From: Roseiarcus sp963758335
Lineage (GTDB): Bacteria; Pseudomonadota; Alphaproteobacteria; Rhizobiales; Beijerinckiaceae
Length of the DNA: 64,000 nt
Assembly: GCA_963758335.1 (NCBI GenBank)
Contig: CAVWVF010000001.1
Span: forward strand, 1,426,001-1,490,000
Reading direction: 5' to 3'
In this document: positions 1 through 8,353 of the stretch, one piece after another
Numbering within the stretch: the first letter of the stretch is position 1
Layout: each line of letters starts with the position of its first letter
Program-made: the position numbers and the translations under genes
The notes under the pieces: generated by a model
The model's input: only the letters and a program-made list of their open reading frames with translations
The model's database searches: none
What the model was told of the DNA's origin: nothing

Positions 1-859
1 CATGGGTTGTCGACCTCGCCTGCCGCAAGGCCAAGGATCTCGGCTATCCGCACGAATTGTGGACGACGCGACTTCTTGCCCGCCATGCGCGCGAGCATGG
101 GCCCGCCGAAGGACACGCCTGCCTCGGCAAGCTGGCTCAGGGCACGTTGTGCAAAATCCTCAATGAGCAGGAGATAAAGCCGCACAAGGTCCGCTACTAC
201 CTGGAACGCCGCGATCCGGAGTTCAAGCAAAGATGGCGGAGGTTCTGTGCGTCTATCGCGAAGTAAGGCTCATCAAGGAGACGGCGGCGGCCGCAAAACA
301 AGAACCGAGCGATGCGGTGGCGATTGTCTCCTACGATGAGAAGCCCGGCATTCAGGCAATCGCCACGACCGCCCCGGACTTGCCGCCCGAGCCCGGCAGA
401 CATGCGACCTTCGCGCGCGACTACGAGTACAAGCGCCACGGCACGGTCAGCTTGCTGGCCGGCATCGATCTGCTCACCGGCCAAGTCCACGCTCTCGTCA
501 AGGACCGCCACCGCAGCCGCGAATTCATTGAATTCCTCAAGCTCCTCGACGCCGCCTATCCGAGCCATACGGCGATCAAGCTGATCCTCGACAACCATTC
601 GGCGCACATCTCCAAGGAGACCAAGGCTTGGCTCGCCGAGCAGCCTGCCGGCCGCTTCGAATTCATCTTCACGCCCAAGCACGGCTCCTGGCTTAATCTC
701 GTCGAAGGCTTCTTCCCCAAGCTCGCCCGCTCGGTGCTGCGCCATATCCGCGTCGCATCCAAACAGGAGCTCAAGAACCGCATCATGGCCGCCATGGATG
801 AGTTCAACCGACACCCCGTCGTCCATACTTGGTCCTATAGGATCGACCAGGCCGCCTGA
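1..859 (+). pseudogene. IS630-family transposase, frameshifted and 5'-truncated by the window edge
   Basis: The reading frame matches the intact transposase at 1043-2191 codon by codon, but one G present in that copy (ttcaagcagaag) is missing here near 238 (ttcaagcaaag). The N-terminal helix-turn-helix part and the DDE part are therefore in different frames. The DDE part is still readable: SYDEKPG, LILDNHSAH and WLNLVEGFF carry the three acidic residues. This copy could not make a full transposase. Its remaining activity would depend on the downstream copy acting in trans on its ends, which is inference. Confidence 0.85.
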
Positions 860-887
860 TATGATTCGAATCTCAAAATCGATGAAC
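1..887 (+). mobile_element. IS630-family element, upstream copy (left part outside window)
   Basis: This is the 3' part of an IS630-type element, nearly identical to the copy at 944-2219. The right terminal repeat reads gatgaac at 881-887 and is followed by the TA target (888-889). Relative to the downstream copy it carries a few substitutions and a one-base deletion near 238. The left end lies before position 1. Confidence 0.85.
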
Positions 888-943
888 TAGGCCGTTGCTG
901 CGGATGCACCGGTAGGTCCGAAATTGATTCTGAGGCGTTACTA

Positions 944-2219
944 GTTCATCAATTCGGTGAAACCAATCACGTGCCCAGGATTCATTTTTCTCGACATGGC
1001 TTGTAGCCTTTGCGCTTTGATTCGGAAGCGAGGTTTGAGGTCGTGGCGGGACGGCGGAAGGCGATCGAATTGGCGATGAGCGAGGAGGATTTGGCGGCTT
1101 TGCGCGCGATTGCCCGTTCGCGAAGCGAACCGGCGAGCCGGGTCGAGCGAGCGCGAATGCTGCTGGCCTACCGGGACGAGCCATCCTTTTTTCAGGTGGG
1201 ACGGGCCGTGGGCGCGCACCATCAGACCGTTCCGCGCTGTGTCGAGCGGGCGCTGGTCTACGGTGCGCGGGCGGCGCTCGATGATCGGCCGCGGTCCGGC
1301 AAGGAGCCGACGATCACCGCCGAGGCCAAGGCATGGGTTGTCGACCTCGCCTGCCGCAAGGCCAAGGATCTCGGCTATCCGCCCGAATTGTGGACGACGC
1401 GACTGCTTGCCCGCCATGCGCGCGAGCATGGACCCGCCCAAGGACACGCCTGCCTCGGCAAGCTGGCTCAGGGCACGTTGTGCAAAATCCTCAATGAGCA
1501 GGAGATAAAGCCGCACAAGGTCCGCTACTACCTGGAACGCCGCGATCCGGAGTTCAAGCAGAAGATGGCGGAGGTTCTGTGCGTCTATCGCGAAGTAAGG
1601 CTCATCAAGGAGACGGCGGCGGCCGCAAAACAAGAACCGAGCGATGCGGTGGCGATTGTCTCCTACGATGAGAAGCCCGGCATTCAGGCAATCGCCACGA
1701 CCGCCCCGGACCTGCCGCCCGAGCCCGGCAGACATGCGACCTTCGCGCGCGACTACGAGTACAAGCGCCACGGCACGGTCAGCTTGCTGGCCGGCATCGA
1801 TCTGCTCACCGGCCAAGTCCACGCTCTCGTCAAGGACCGCCACCGCAGCCGCGAATTCATTGAATTCCTCAAGCTCCTCAACGCCGCCTATCCGAGCCAT
1901 ACGGCGATCAAGCTGATCCTCGACAACCATTCGGCGCACATCTCCAAGGAGACCAAGGCTTGGCTCGCCGAGCAGCCTGCCGGCCGCTTCGAATTCATCT
2001 TCACGCCCAAGCACGGCTCCTGGCTTAATCTCGTCGAGGGTTTCTTCTCCAAGCTCGCCCGCTCGGTGCTGCGCCATATCCGCGTCGCATCCAAACAGGA
2101 GCTCAAGAACCGCATCATGGCCGCCATGGATGAGTTCAACCGACACCCCGTCGTCCATACTTGGTCCTATAGGATCGACCAGGCCGCCTGATATGATTCG
2201 AATCTCAAAATCGATGAAC
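944..2219 (+). mobile_element. IS630-family insertion sequence, downstream intact copy
   Basis: The element is bounded by TA at 942-943 and 2220-2221, the two-base duplication typical of IS630. The imperfect terminal repeats start gttcatcaatt on the left and, reverse-complemented, gttcatcgatt on the right. The left target context is CTAG, a preferred IS630 site. It encodes a single transposase. Confidence 0.8.
1043..2191 (+). CDS. IS630-family transposase (DDE_3 type), intact
   Basis: This is a cut-and-paste DDE transposase of the IS630/Tc1-mariner group. The N-terminal third is a helix-turn-helix region (ARMLLAYRDEPSFFQVGRAVG). The C-terminal catalytic domain shows the first Asp in VSYDEKPG, the second in LILDNHSAH and the Glu in WLNLVEGFFSK. 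The usual family size is about 340-400 residues. GTG at 1043 has a GAGG about 9 bases upstream; TTG 1010 and ATG 1076 are alternative starts. It is the sole gene of the element and is followed by the right terminal repeat. It is not frameshifted, unlike its upstream twin. Confidence 0.88.
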   Translation: MAGRRKAIELAMSEEDLAALRAIARSRSEPASRVERARMLLAYRDEPSFFQVGRAVGAHHQTVPRCVERALVYGARAALDDRPRSGKEPTITAEAKAWVVDLACRKAKDLGYPPELWTTRLLARHAREHGPAQGHACLGKLAQGTLCKILNEQEIKPHKVRYYLERRDPEFKQKMAEVLCVYREVRLIKETAAAAKQEPSDAVAIVSYDEKPGIQAIATTAPDLPPEPGRHATFARDYEYKRHGTVSLLAGIDLLTGQVHALVKDRHRSREFIEFLKLLNAAYPSHTAIKLILDNHSAHISKETKAWLAEQPAGRFEFIFTPKHGSWLNLVEGFFSKLARSVLRHIRVASKQELKNRIMAAMDEFNRHPVVHTWSYRIDQAA

Positions 2220-2323
2220 TAGGCCGTTGCTGCGGATGCACCGGTAGGTCCGAAATTGATTCTGAGGCGTTACTAGGCGGAAGATTGTCGGGTCCGAAAC
2301 GACGTAAGGTGTGGGGGCCACTC

Positions 2324-3444
2324 ATGCGTGGTCGCGCTCTGCTTGCCGTGCTGGTGGTGAGCTTCCTTTGGAGCCCAATCGCGACTGCTCGGCCGAGCTT
2401 TGACTGTCGGAAAGCCACTTCCCACGATGAATTTGTGATTTGTCGGACGCCCGAGCTTGCCGAGTTGGATAATCGCATTGCGGCTGCTTACGCCCACCTC
2501 AGGACGACGCGCGGCAGGTCGTTCGCCGATGAGGTCAAAATTCCATTGTGGCGGAGGAGGCAGGCTTGCCGGTCCGACGCCCTTTGCATCAAGGAAAGGC
2601 AGATTGAAGCCCTCAACGCCTATCGAGCCGCAGGAGCCCCGGTCCCTTCTGAAGCGACTGGCGCGCCGTTGAAAGAGTCCGCTATTCCTGAAACGCCCCA
2701 GAACAAAGCGGAATCAAAACCGGCGCAACCGCCGTCCAATTCCGGTCCAAATGTCGCTTCTCAACAGCCTGCTGGAGCGCCGAGTCCTGAGGCGCAACCT
2801 AACGCCGGCCCGGGACGGCAAGAGGCGAAACCTCACTCGGTAACGTCAGGCACCGGAATATTCATTGCGCCCGACGGGTACGTGCTCACGAATGCTCAAG
2901 TCGTAAAGGACTGCTTAGAAATTCGCGTGGGAGCTGACCAAGGAAACTCCGAGGTCGGCCGCTTCGTCGCCAAAGACACGACAAATGACTTGGCGCTCCT
3001 GAAAGTGAATGCCAAGCCGTCGCGCGTGCGGGCGCTGCGCTTCGGTGTGCGGTTGGGAGAGAATGTCGAGGCGTTCGCGGACCAAATCCCGGCGACGAGC
3101 GGCAATCTCACGACCGGAACGGTCACTGCCCTCGCAGGCATTGCCGAAGACAGCCGATACCTTCAGGTCTCCGCCGCGATTCGGCCCGGCAGCTCAGGTG
3201 GCCCATTGCTAGACGAGAATGGAAATGTTGTTGGTATTGTTTCCCCCGAAACTCTATCGCCAAGCTTAGAGCTGCCGGAGACATCGCGCAAAATGTGAAT
3301 TTCGGAATTAAGGCCTCAGTTGCAGCGAAATTTCTTCAAGACAACAACGTCAAGGTTCAGGCCGGTGAGGCTTCAGAACCCATGAAGGCTTCCGACATTG
3401 CGGACGAAGCAAAGGCGCTTAGCGCTTTCATTGAATGTCGCTAG
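2324..3444 (+). pseudogene. Secreted LprI-like / trypsin-like (S1C) fusion, frameshifted, catalytic His replaced by Gln
   Basis: From ATG 2324 the protein opens with a signal peptide (LLAVLVVSFLWSPIATA). A Cys-containing LprI/DUF1311-like segment follows (about residues 26-100, FDCRK...VICRTPEL...ACRSDALC), then a Pro/Ala linker and a trypsin-like domain from about residue 172. The catalytic Asp (NDLALLKV, D222) and Ser (GSSGGPLL, S291) are present. The position normally His in TNAHVV is Gln (LTNAQVV, Q192). The open frame stops at 3296, but shifting by one base after the C run at 3243-3247 restores a typical HtrA-like end (DIAQNVNFGIKASVAAKFL) running to the stop at 3442-3444. I read this as a one-base loss in a gene that had probably already lost protease chemistry. 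Confidence 0.75.
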
Positions 3445-3815
3445 CTTTCGCATCGAACAAGCCAGCGCAGTCGGAGATTGCCAAGCCTTCGGTCGCTTGC
3501 AAGTTGTCAGCGAGACAGCCGCACCGAGGGCGCCGACGCCAAGTGCGCGAAATCGCCGCACGCGGCCCCGTGTCGAACTCCCGCTCTTTCCGCCTCAAGG
3601 CCAAGCAATTCCCTGCTCGGCATCAGAAATTGCCTGCTCGCCCCTTTAGGGAATTTTCGCGCAAGCTTTGGAAAAATCCTCTTTTCGGGTCGATTATCCG
3701 CCAATCAGCCGAAATCGGAAAAATTCCGTGCTTTTTCGCTGCAGGAGGGGAATTTTCCCTCCCCGGCGCAGTTTTCCGCGCGCTGCGCATGCCGACCGCT
3801 CACGGCAGCGTCTTG
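3445..3815. repeat. Intergenic region with dispersed aattccctg-type repeats
   Basis: No gene is supported here. The stretch between about 3600 and 3770 contains several variants of aattccctgc or its reverse complement (3608, 3646, 3718, 3745). The same motif family recurs at 17550-17740. Motif runs of this kind are common between genes in Hyphomicrobiales and are often mispredicted as small proteins. Their function is unknown. Confidence 0.6.
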
Positions 3816-5417
3816 CTAATGCCGGAAGTGGCGCATGCTGGTAAACACCATGGCGATGCCCGCCTCGTCGGCGGCGGCGATCACTTCCGCGTCGCGCACC
3901 GAGCCGCCCGGCTGGATGACCGCGACAGCGCCGGCCTCGATCGCCGAGAGAAGACCGTCGGCGAAGGGAAAGAAGGCGTCCGAGGCCACCACCGAGCCCC
4001 TGGTGCGCGGCTCGGCCCATCCGGCGGCCGCCGCGGCGTCGAGCGCCTTGCGCGCCGCGACGCGCGCCGAATCGACCCGCGACATCTGTCCCGCCCCGAC
4101 GCCGGCCGTCGCGCCGTCCTTCACATAGACGATCGCGTTCGACTTCACGTGCTTGGCGACGCGCCACGCCATGCGCAAATCCGCCATTTCCGCCGGGGTC
4201 GGAGCGCGTTTGGTGACAACCTTCAGCGCCGTCTTGTCGAGGACGCCGCTGTCGCGGTCCTGCACGAGGAGCCCGCCGGCGACCGATCGGACGGTCAGCG
4301 ACCTCGCCCGCGGATCGGGCAGGGCGCCGGCGATCAGGAGCCGCAGGTTCTTCTTCGACGCGACGATCGCCAACGCCTCTTCGTCCGCTTCGGGCGCGAT
4401 GATGACCTCGGTGAAGATCTCGACGATTTTCTGCGCCGCCACGGCGTCGAGGCATCGGTTCAGCGCGACGATCCCGCCGAAGGCCGAAACGGGATCGCAG
4501 GCGAGCGCCTTCTCGTAGGCCTCGAGCAGGCTCGCGCCGACTGCGACGCCGCAAGGGTTGGCGTGCTTGATGATGGCGACAGCGGCGTTTTCCGCCGGAT
4601 CGAATTCGGCCACGAGCTCGTAGGCCGCGTCGGTGTCGTTGATGTTGTTGTACGACAGCTCCTTGCCCTGGACCTGCCGCGCGGCCGCGACCCCGGCGCG
4701 CGTCTCGGCGGTCAGGTAGAGGGAAGCGCTCTGGTGCGGATTCTCGCCGTAGCGCAGCGCGCCGAAGCTCTCGTGCAGAACGCCGCCGAAGGCGCGCCAT
4801 TTCGGCGCCGGCTCCTGAATCTCCTCCGCGAGCCAGTTCGAGATGGCCGCGTCATAGGCGGCGGTGCGGGCGTAGGCCTTTTGCGCCATCCGGCGGCGAA
4901 AGGCGAGGCTGGTCGACCCGTCGTTGCGCTCGAACTCCTCGATCAGGGCGGGATAGTCGGCGACGTCGACGATGACCGCGACGTCGTCGTGGTTCTTCGC
5001 GGCCCCGCGGATCATCGCCGGCCCGCCGATGTCGATGTTCTCGATCATGTCCTCGTACAACGCGCCGCGCTTCAGGGTCGCCTCGAACGGGTAGAGATTG
5101 ACGACGAGGAGGTCGATCGGAGCAATGTCGTTGGCGATCATCGACGCCTGATGCGCCGGATCGGAGCGGACGGCGAGCAGCCCGCCGTGGACGCGCGGAT
5201 GGAGCGTCTTCACCCGCCCGTCCATCATCTCGGGGAAACCGGTGAGCTGCGCGATGTCGACGACCGCGAGCCCCGCCGCGCCGAGCGCCGTCGCGGTGCC
5301 GCCGGTCGACAGGAGCTCGACGCCATGCCCGGCCAAGGCTTTCGCCAGCTCGACGATGCCACTCTTGTCGGACACGGAGATCAGGGCCCGCCCGACCTTG
5401 ACGATATCCTCAGCCAT
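3816..5417 (-). CDS. purH: Bifunctional AICAR transformylase / IMP cyclohydrolase PurH
   Basis: PurH catalyses the last two steps of de novo purine synthesis: formyl transfer from 10-formyl-THF to AICAR, then ring closure to IMP. At 533 residues it has the family's usual length. The N-terminal MGS-like cyclohydrolase domain shows ALISVSDKSG, LLSTGGTA and RVKTLHPRVHGG. The transformylase domain shows RYGENPHQ and IKHANPCGVA. ATG 5417 is preceded by AAGGAG at a good distance. The frame is open further upstream, but that extension has no family similarity. It is cytosolic, stands alone on the minus strand and is free of frameshifts. Confidence 0.96.
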   Translation of the reverse strand: MAEDIVKVGRALISVSDKSGIVELAKALAGHGVELLSTGGTATALGAAGLAVVDIAQLTGFPEMMDGRVKTLHPRVHGGLLAVRSDPAHQASMIANDIAPIDLLVVNLYPFEATLKRGALYEDMIENIDIGGPAMIRGAAKNHDDVAVIVDVADYPALIEEFERNDGSTSLAFRRRMAQKAYARTAAYDAAISNWLAEEIQEPAPKWRAFGGVLHESFGALRYGENPHQSASLYLTAETRAGVAAARQVQGKELSYNNINDTDAAYELVAEFDPAENAAVAIIKHANPCGVAVGASLLEAYEKALACDPVSAFGGIVALNRCLDAVAAQKIVEIFTEVIIAPEADEEALAIVASKKNLRLLIAGALPDPRARSLTVRSVAGGLLVQDRDSGVLDKTALKVVTKRAPTPAEMADLRMAWRVAKHVKSNAIVYVKDGATAGVGAGQMSRVDSARVAARKALDAAAAAGWAEPRTRGSVVASDAFFPFADGLLSAIEAGAVAVIQPGGSVRDAEVIAAADEAGIAMVFTSMRHFRH

Positions 5418-5558
5418 TCGCGCGCGCTCCTTCGATATGCCGGATTGCTGCGGCGCAATAGCACGGTTCGAAGCGGAAGGGCGAAGAGCGGCGGCTTTCC
5501 GCGAATGGCCGCTGCTCCCTGGGGCGCCGACAAGAGCCCACTCGCCTAAAGGCCCAAC

Positions 5559-5593
5559 TTGCGCCGCCACCTTTATGGTGTCATACTGCGCAG
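5559..5593 (+). promoter_or_regulatory. Candidate promoter and operator of the mqsRA pair
   Basis: TTGCGC (5559-5564), a 17-base spacer and CATACT (5582-5587) make a moderate sigma70-like promoter. Its expected start point falls at the GTG of mqsR (5594). A short palindrome CACC-TTTAT-GGTG lies in the spacer and could bind the antitoxin. This is inference from spacing only. Confidence 0.35.
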
Positions 5594-5901
5594 GTGGAGA
5601 AACGTCGCCCGACTTATGATCTCGAGGCCATCAAACTCGCGATCGGGGTCGGTCGAGAAGCCGGCGATGACCTCCGTCGGCCTTGCGGGACGCGGCGGCG
5701 CTCGGTTTCGATCGCGGCGGCGGCGTCGAGACCATCCTCAGCATCAGGCGGGAGATGTTCCACAAGTCGATGACGACATTCGCTGATCACCGCCTATGGC
5801 AGGATGTCTACCACGTACCGGCGCGCGGGCTGACGCTTTACGTGAAATTGCAGGCCGACGTGATCAACGAATTCACCGTAGTGTCGTTCAAGGAGAAATG
5901 A
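5594..5901 (+). pseudogene. mqsR: MqsR-family toxin remnant with two frameshifts
   Basis: MqsR is a RelE-fold mRNA interferase. The C-terminal half is clearly MqsR-like (FHKSMTTFADHRLWQDVY ... VVSFKEK). Reading back, the N-terminus VEKRRPTYDLEAIKLAIG, the middle SVEKPAMTSVGL and the rest RDAAALGFDRGG lie in three different frames. Each step fits one extra G, in the G run at 5645-5648 and at about 5685. No full-length toxin can be made from the first start. A shorter product from about 5683 would lack the N-terminal third. The stop lies 2 bases before the intact antitoxin start. Confidence 0.75.
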
Positions 5902-5903
5902 CG

Positions 5904-6323
5904 ATGGCGGCGAAAGAGAAGGTTCTTCCCGACACGATGGTCGCGCCGGAGACCGGCGAGTTGCTGACGCGCGGCATCCGCCCCTTCGTAGTTGCCTACA
6001 AGGGCGAGACACTCAGCGTCGATCTGCCAGGTTATTATCCGGCAGGGGAGGGTGACGGCGTGCATGTCGGCAAGGACATGAGCGTGGTCGACGAAGCGCT
6101 ACGCGTCCTCAAGGAAAAGATCGAGGGCATGCCGTCGCCCGCAACGATCCGGCGCGTGCGCACAAAACTGAAACTCTCGCAGCGCGAAGCCGGCGCGCTG
6201 CTCAAAGTCGGCGAGAACGCCTTCGACAAGTATGAGCGCGGCCTCATTGAGCCGAGCGGCCCGACCGCCCAGCTGATCAAGATCCTCGACCGGCATCCGG
6301 AGATCGCCGACGAGCTGCGATAG
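5904..6323 (+). CDS. mqsA: MqsA-family antitoxin (helix-turn-helix), no zinc cysteines
   Basis: The C-terminal half is a Xre-type helix-turn-helix matching MqsA (VRTKLKLSQREAGALLKVG ... AFDKYERG ... KILDRHPEI). The N-terminal half has the MqsA-like layout (APETGELLTRGIRPFVVAYKG), but the zinc-binding CxxC pairs of the E. coli protein are absent. At 139 residues it is close to the usual length. ATG 5904 has AAGGAG 8 bases upstream; ATG 5898 in the same frame would overlap the mqsR stop. MqsA normally binds MqsR and represses the operon. With the toxin broken, only the DNA-binding role could persist. Confidence 0.82.
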   Translation: MAAKEKVLPDTMVAPETGELLTRGIRPFVVAYKGETLSVDLPGYYPAGEGDGVHVGKDMSVVDEALRVLKEKIEGMPSPATIRRVRTKLKLSQREAGALLKVGENAFDKYERGLIEPSGPTAQLIKILDRHPEIADELR

Positions 6324-6344
6324 AGAGCAGCCGCTCGACGATTT

Positions 6345-6575
6345 TCAGCCGGACGACGGGTTGTCGTCGAGAAGAGACTTCCGCCGGCGGCGAAGCGTTC
6401 TCAGCCTCTGCGCGGGATCGCGCCGATGCGACATGGCTTCGAGCGGATGCTCTCCTTGACGTGGGTGAACGCCCCGATCGGTCTCTGTCCAGTGCTGCTC
6501 GCTTATCCGGGTGAGAATCGCGCGCCACTGCGACGGCGCTCGCGGCTTGTGGCCGCTCGTCGCGGGTCGTACCAT
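6345..6575 (-). CDS. Small hypothetical protein
   Basis: This is an open frame of 76 residues starting at ATG 6575 with GGAGG 5 bases upstream, which is the main support for it being a gene. The product is very basic and rich in Arg, with no membrane segment or motif I recognise. It ends DDNPSSG, which resembles the end of the small protein at 56209-56430 (NDNPTSG). Function unknown. Confidence 0.35.
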   Translation of the reverse strand: MVRPATSGHKPRAPSQWRAILTRISEQHWTETDRGVHPRQGEHPLEAMSHRRDPAQRLRTLRRRRKSLLDDNPSSG

Positions 6576-6693
6576 CGACGCCTCCTTCGCCTCCTTTGTC
6601 AGGGGCACCTTAGGTGCCGGTTCGGTCGGTCGCTTTGCGCTAGGTCAAATTTCCTACGACGTAGACGAATGCGGCGCGCCCCTCGGCCTTCCG

Positions 6694-8118
6694 CTACACC
6701 GCGAACACCTTGCCCGGATTGAACAGGTTTTGCGGATCGAAGGCCGCCTTCACCCGGCGCATGAGGTCCAGGGCCGGGGCGCCGTGTTCGTCTTCCATAT
6801 AGGCGATCTTCTTCTGGCCAATTCCGTGCTCGCCGGTGCACGTGCCGCCCATGGCGATGGCGCGGTGGGCGAGGCGCGAGGCGAAGGCTTCCGCCGCCTC
6901 GATCTCCGGCGGGTTCGCCATATCGACGAGCGGGCTCACGTGGAAATTGCCGTCGCCGACATGGCCGACGATCGGCGCGACGAGGCCGGTGGCCGCGATG
7001 TCGGCGAGCGTCTCCTGGACGCAGTCGGCGAGCCGCGAGATCGGCACGCAGGTGTCCGTGGCGAAGGGGCGAGCGCCGGGCCTGAGCGTCATTTGCGCCC
7101 AAAAACCGTCGTGGCGCGCCTGCCAGAGTTTTGTGCGTTCTTCCGGCTTGGTCGCCCAGATGAAGTTTCCCCCTGCATTGTCGGCGACGATCTCGCCGAA
7201 GCGGTGCGCCTGCTCGGCGACGCTCGTCTCCGTGCCGTGGAACTCGACGAGCAGCATCGGCGCCTCAGGCAGCGTCAGATGCGCATAGGCGTTGAAGGCC
7301 CGCACCGAGAGCGCGTCGAGGAACTCGATGCGCGCGATCGGCAGGCCGGACTGAATGGTCTGGATGGTCGCATTGCAGGCCGACCGCACGTCGGGAAACG
7401 AGCAGGTCCCGGCCGAGATCGCCTCCGGGATGCCGGACAGGCGGAGCGCGATCTCGACGACGACGCCGAGCGTTCCCTCCGACCCAACGAAGATATGGGT
7501 GAGGTCGTAGCCGGCGGACGATTTCTTCGCCCGCGTGCCGGTGCGCACGAAGGCGCCGTCCGCGGTCACGACGCCGAGCGAGAGCACGAGGTCCTTCATC
7601 GTGCCGTAGCGCACGGCGTTGGTGCCCGAGGCGCGGGTCGCGGCCATGCCGCCGAGGGTGGCGTCGGCGCCCGGATCGATCGGGAAAAAGAGGCCGGTGT
7701 CGTGCAGATAATCGTTGAGCTGCTTGCAGGTGACGCCGGGCTCGACCACGCAGTCGAGGTCCTCGGCGTCGACCGCGAGAACCTTGTTCATCCGCGAGCA
7801 GTCGAGCGACACGCCGCCGTGCGGCGCATTGACGTGGCCCTCGAGCGACGAGCCGATACCGAAGGGGACGATCGGCGCGTCGTGTTTGGCGCAGAGTTTC
7901 ACGAGGTCGATCACGTCGTCGCGCAATTCGGCGAACACGACCGCGTCCGGCGGCTGGTTCTCGAGCCAGGTCAAGGTATGGCCATGCGCCTTGCGGATCG
8001 CCTCCGAGGCGGTGAAGCGATTGCCGAATTTTGCGGCGAGATCGGCGTTGAGCGCGGCGACGGCCTCTCCCGGGAGGCGGCCTTCGCGCTTGCGGACGGG
8101 CGGAAAGGGACTTGCCAC
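6694..8118 (-). CDS. FAD-linked oxidase, D-lactate/glycolate dehydrogenase type
   Basis: This flavoprotein of the GlcD/Dld (VAO) family oxidises a 2-hydroxy acid such as D-lactate and passes electrons to the respiratory chain; the substrate cannot be read from sequence. The FAD-binding segment shows PFGIGSSLEGHV, DPGADATLGGMAAT and GSEGTLGVV. The substrate domain shows GHVGDGNFH and TGEHGIGQKK, and the end is the family-typical DPQNLFNPGKV. GTG 8118 gives about 474 residues, the usual length. The frame is open to 8298 but that part has no similarity. The gene is divergent from the transporter gene at 8354, which suggests a shared regulatory region and possibly a shared organic-acid substrate (inference). 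Confidence 0.85.
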   Translation of the reverse strand: MASPFPPVRKREGRLPGEAVAALNADLAAKFGNRFTASEAIRKAHGHTLTWLENQPPDAVVFAELRDDVIDLVKLCAKHDAPIVPFGIGSSLEGHVNAPHGGVSLDCSRMNKVLAVDAEDLDCVVEPGVTCKQLNDYLHDTGLFFPIDPGADATLGGMAATRASGTNAVRYGTMKDLVLSLGVVTADGAFVRTGTRAKKSSAGYDLTHIFVGSEGTLGVVVEIALRLSGIPEAISAGTCSFPDVRSACNATIQTIQSGLPIARIEFLDALSVRAFNAYAHLTLPEAPMLLVEFHGTETSVAEQAHRFGEIVADNAGGNFIWATKPEERTKLWQARHDGFWAQMTLRPGARPFATDTCVPISRLADCVQETLADIAATGLVAPIVGHVGDGNFHVSPLVDMANPPEIEAAEAFASRLAHRAIAMGGTCTGEHGIGQKKIAYMEDEHGAPALDLMRRVKAAFDPQNLFNPGKVFAV

Positions 8119-8353
8119 GGCTTTGCGCCTTTGGGTTCTTTTGAAAGGGCTTAAGATTAGGCGCGCCAGGGCGGCGTGGCTAGTGTTTGAAGCCGGACGC
8201 GTGCGGCCCGCGCCGAGCAATTCGATGTCGCATTCCAAACGCCGGCGTCGGCCTGCGATTAGGCGAAAATTGACAGCCCTTTGGGAATGGTCTTTCACTC
8301 ACCGGGGCGCGGCGACGGCGCGAGAAAGCCCGCTTAGCGGCTGAGGGGACGTC

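Larger units (their letters stand above)
890..2273. repeat. Tandem duplication of IS630 plus a 52-bp flank (unit 1332 bp)
   Basis: The 52 bases after the right end of the first IS copy (890-941) recur exactly after the second copy (2222-2273). Both are bounded by CTAG/TA target sequence. Two independent insertions would not carry the same flank, so the whole unit (IS plus flank, 1332 bp) was probably duplicated in tandem. Confidence 0.8.

Noticed and set aside
3435..5549. 704-residue plus-strand open frame opposite purH
   Set aside because: It lies antisense to a clear purH, has no domain and reads as Arg/Gly/Asp-rich low-complexity, as expected from the opposite strand of GC-rich coding DNA.
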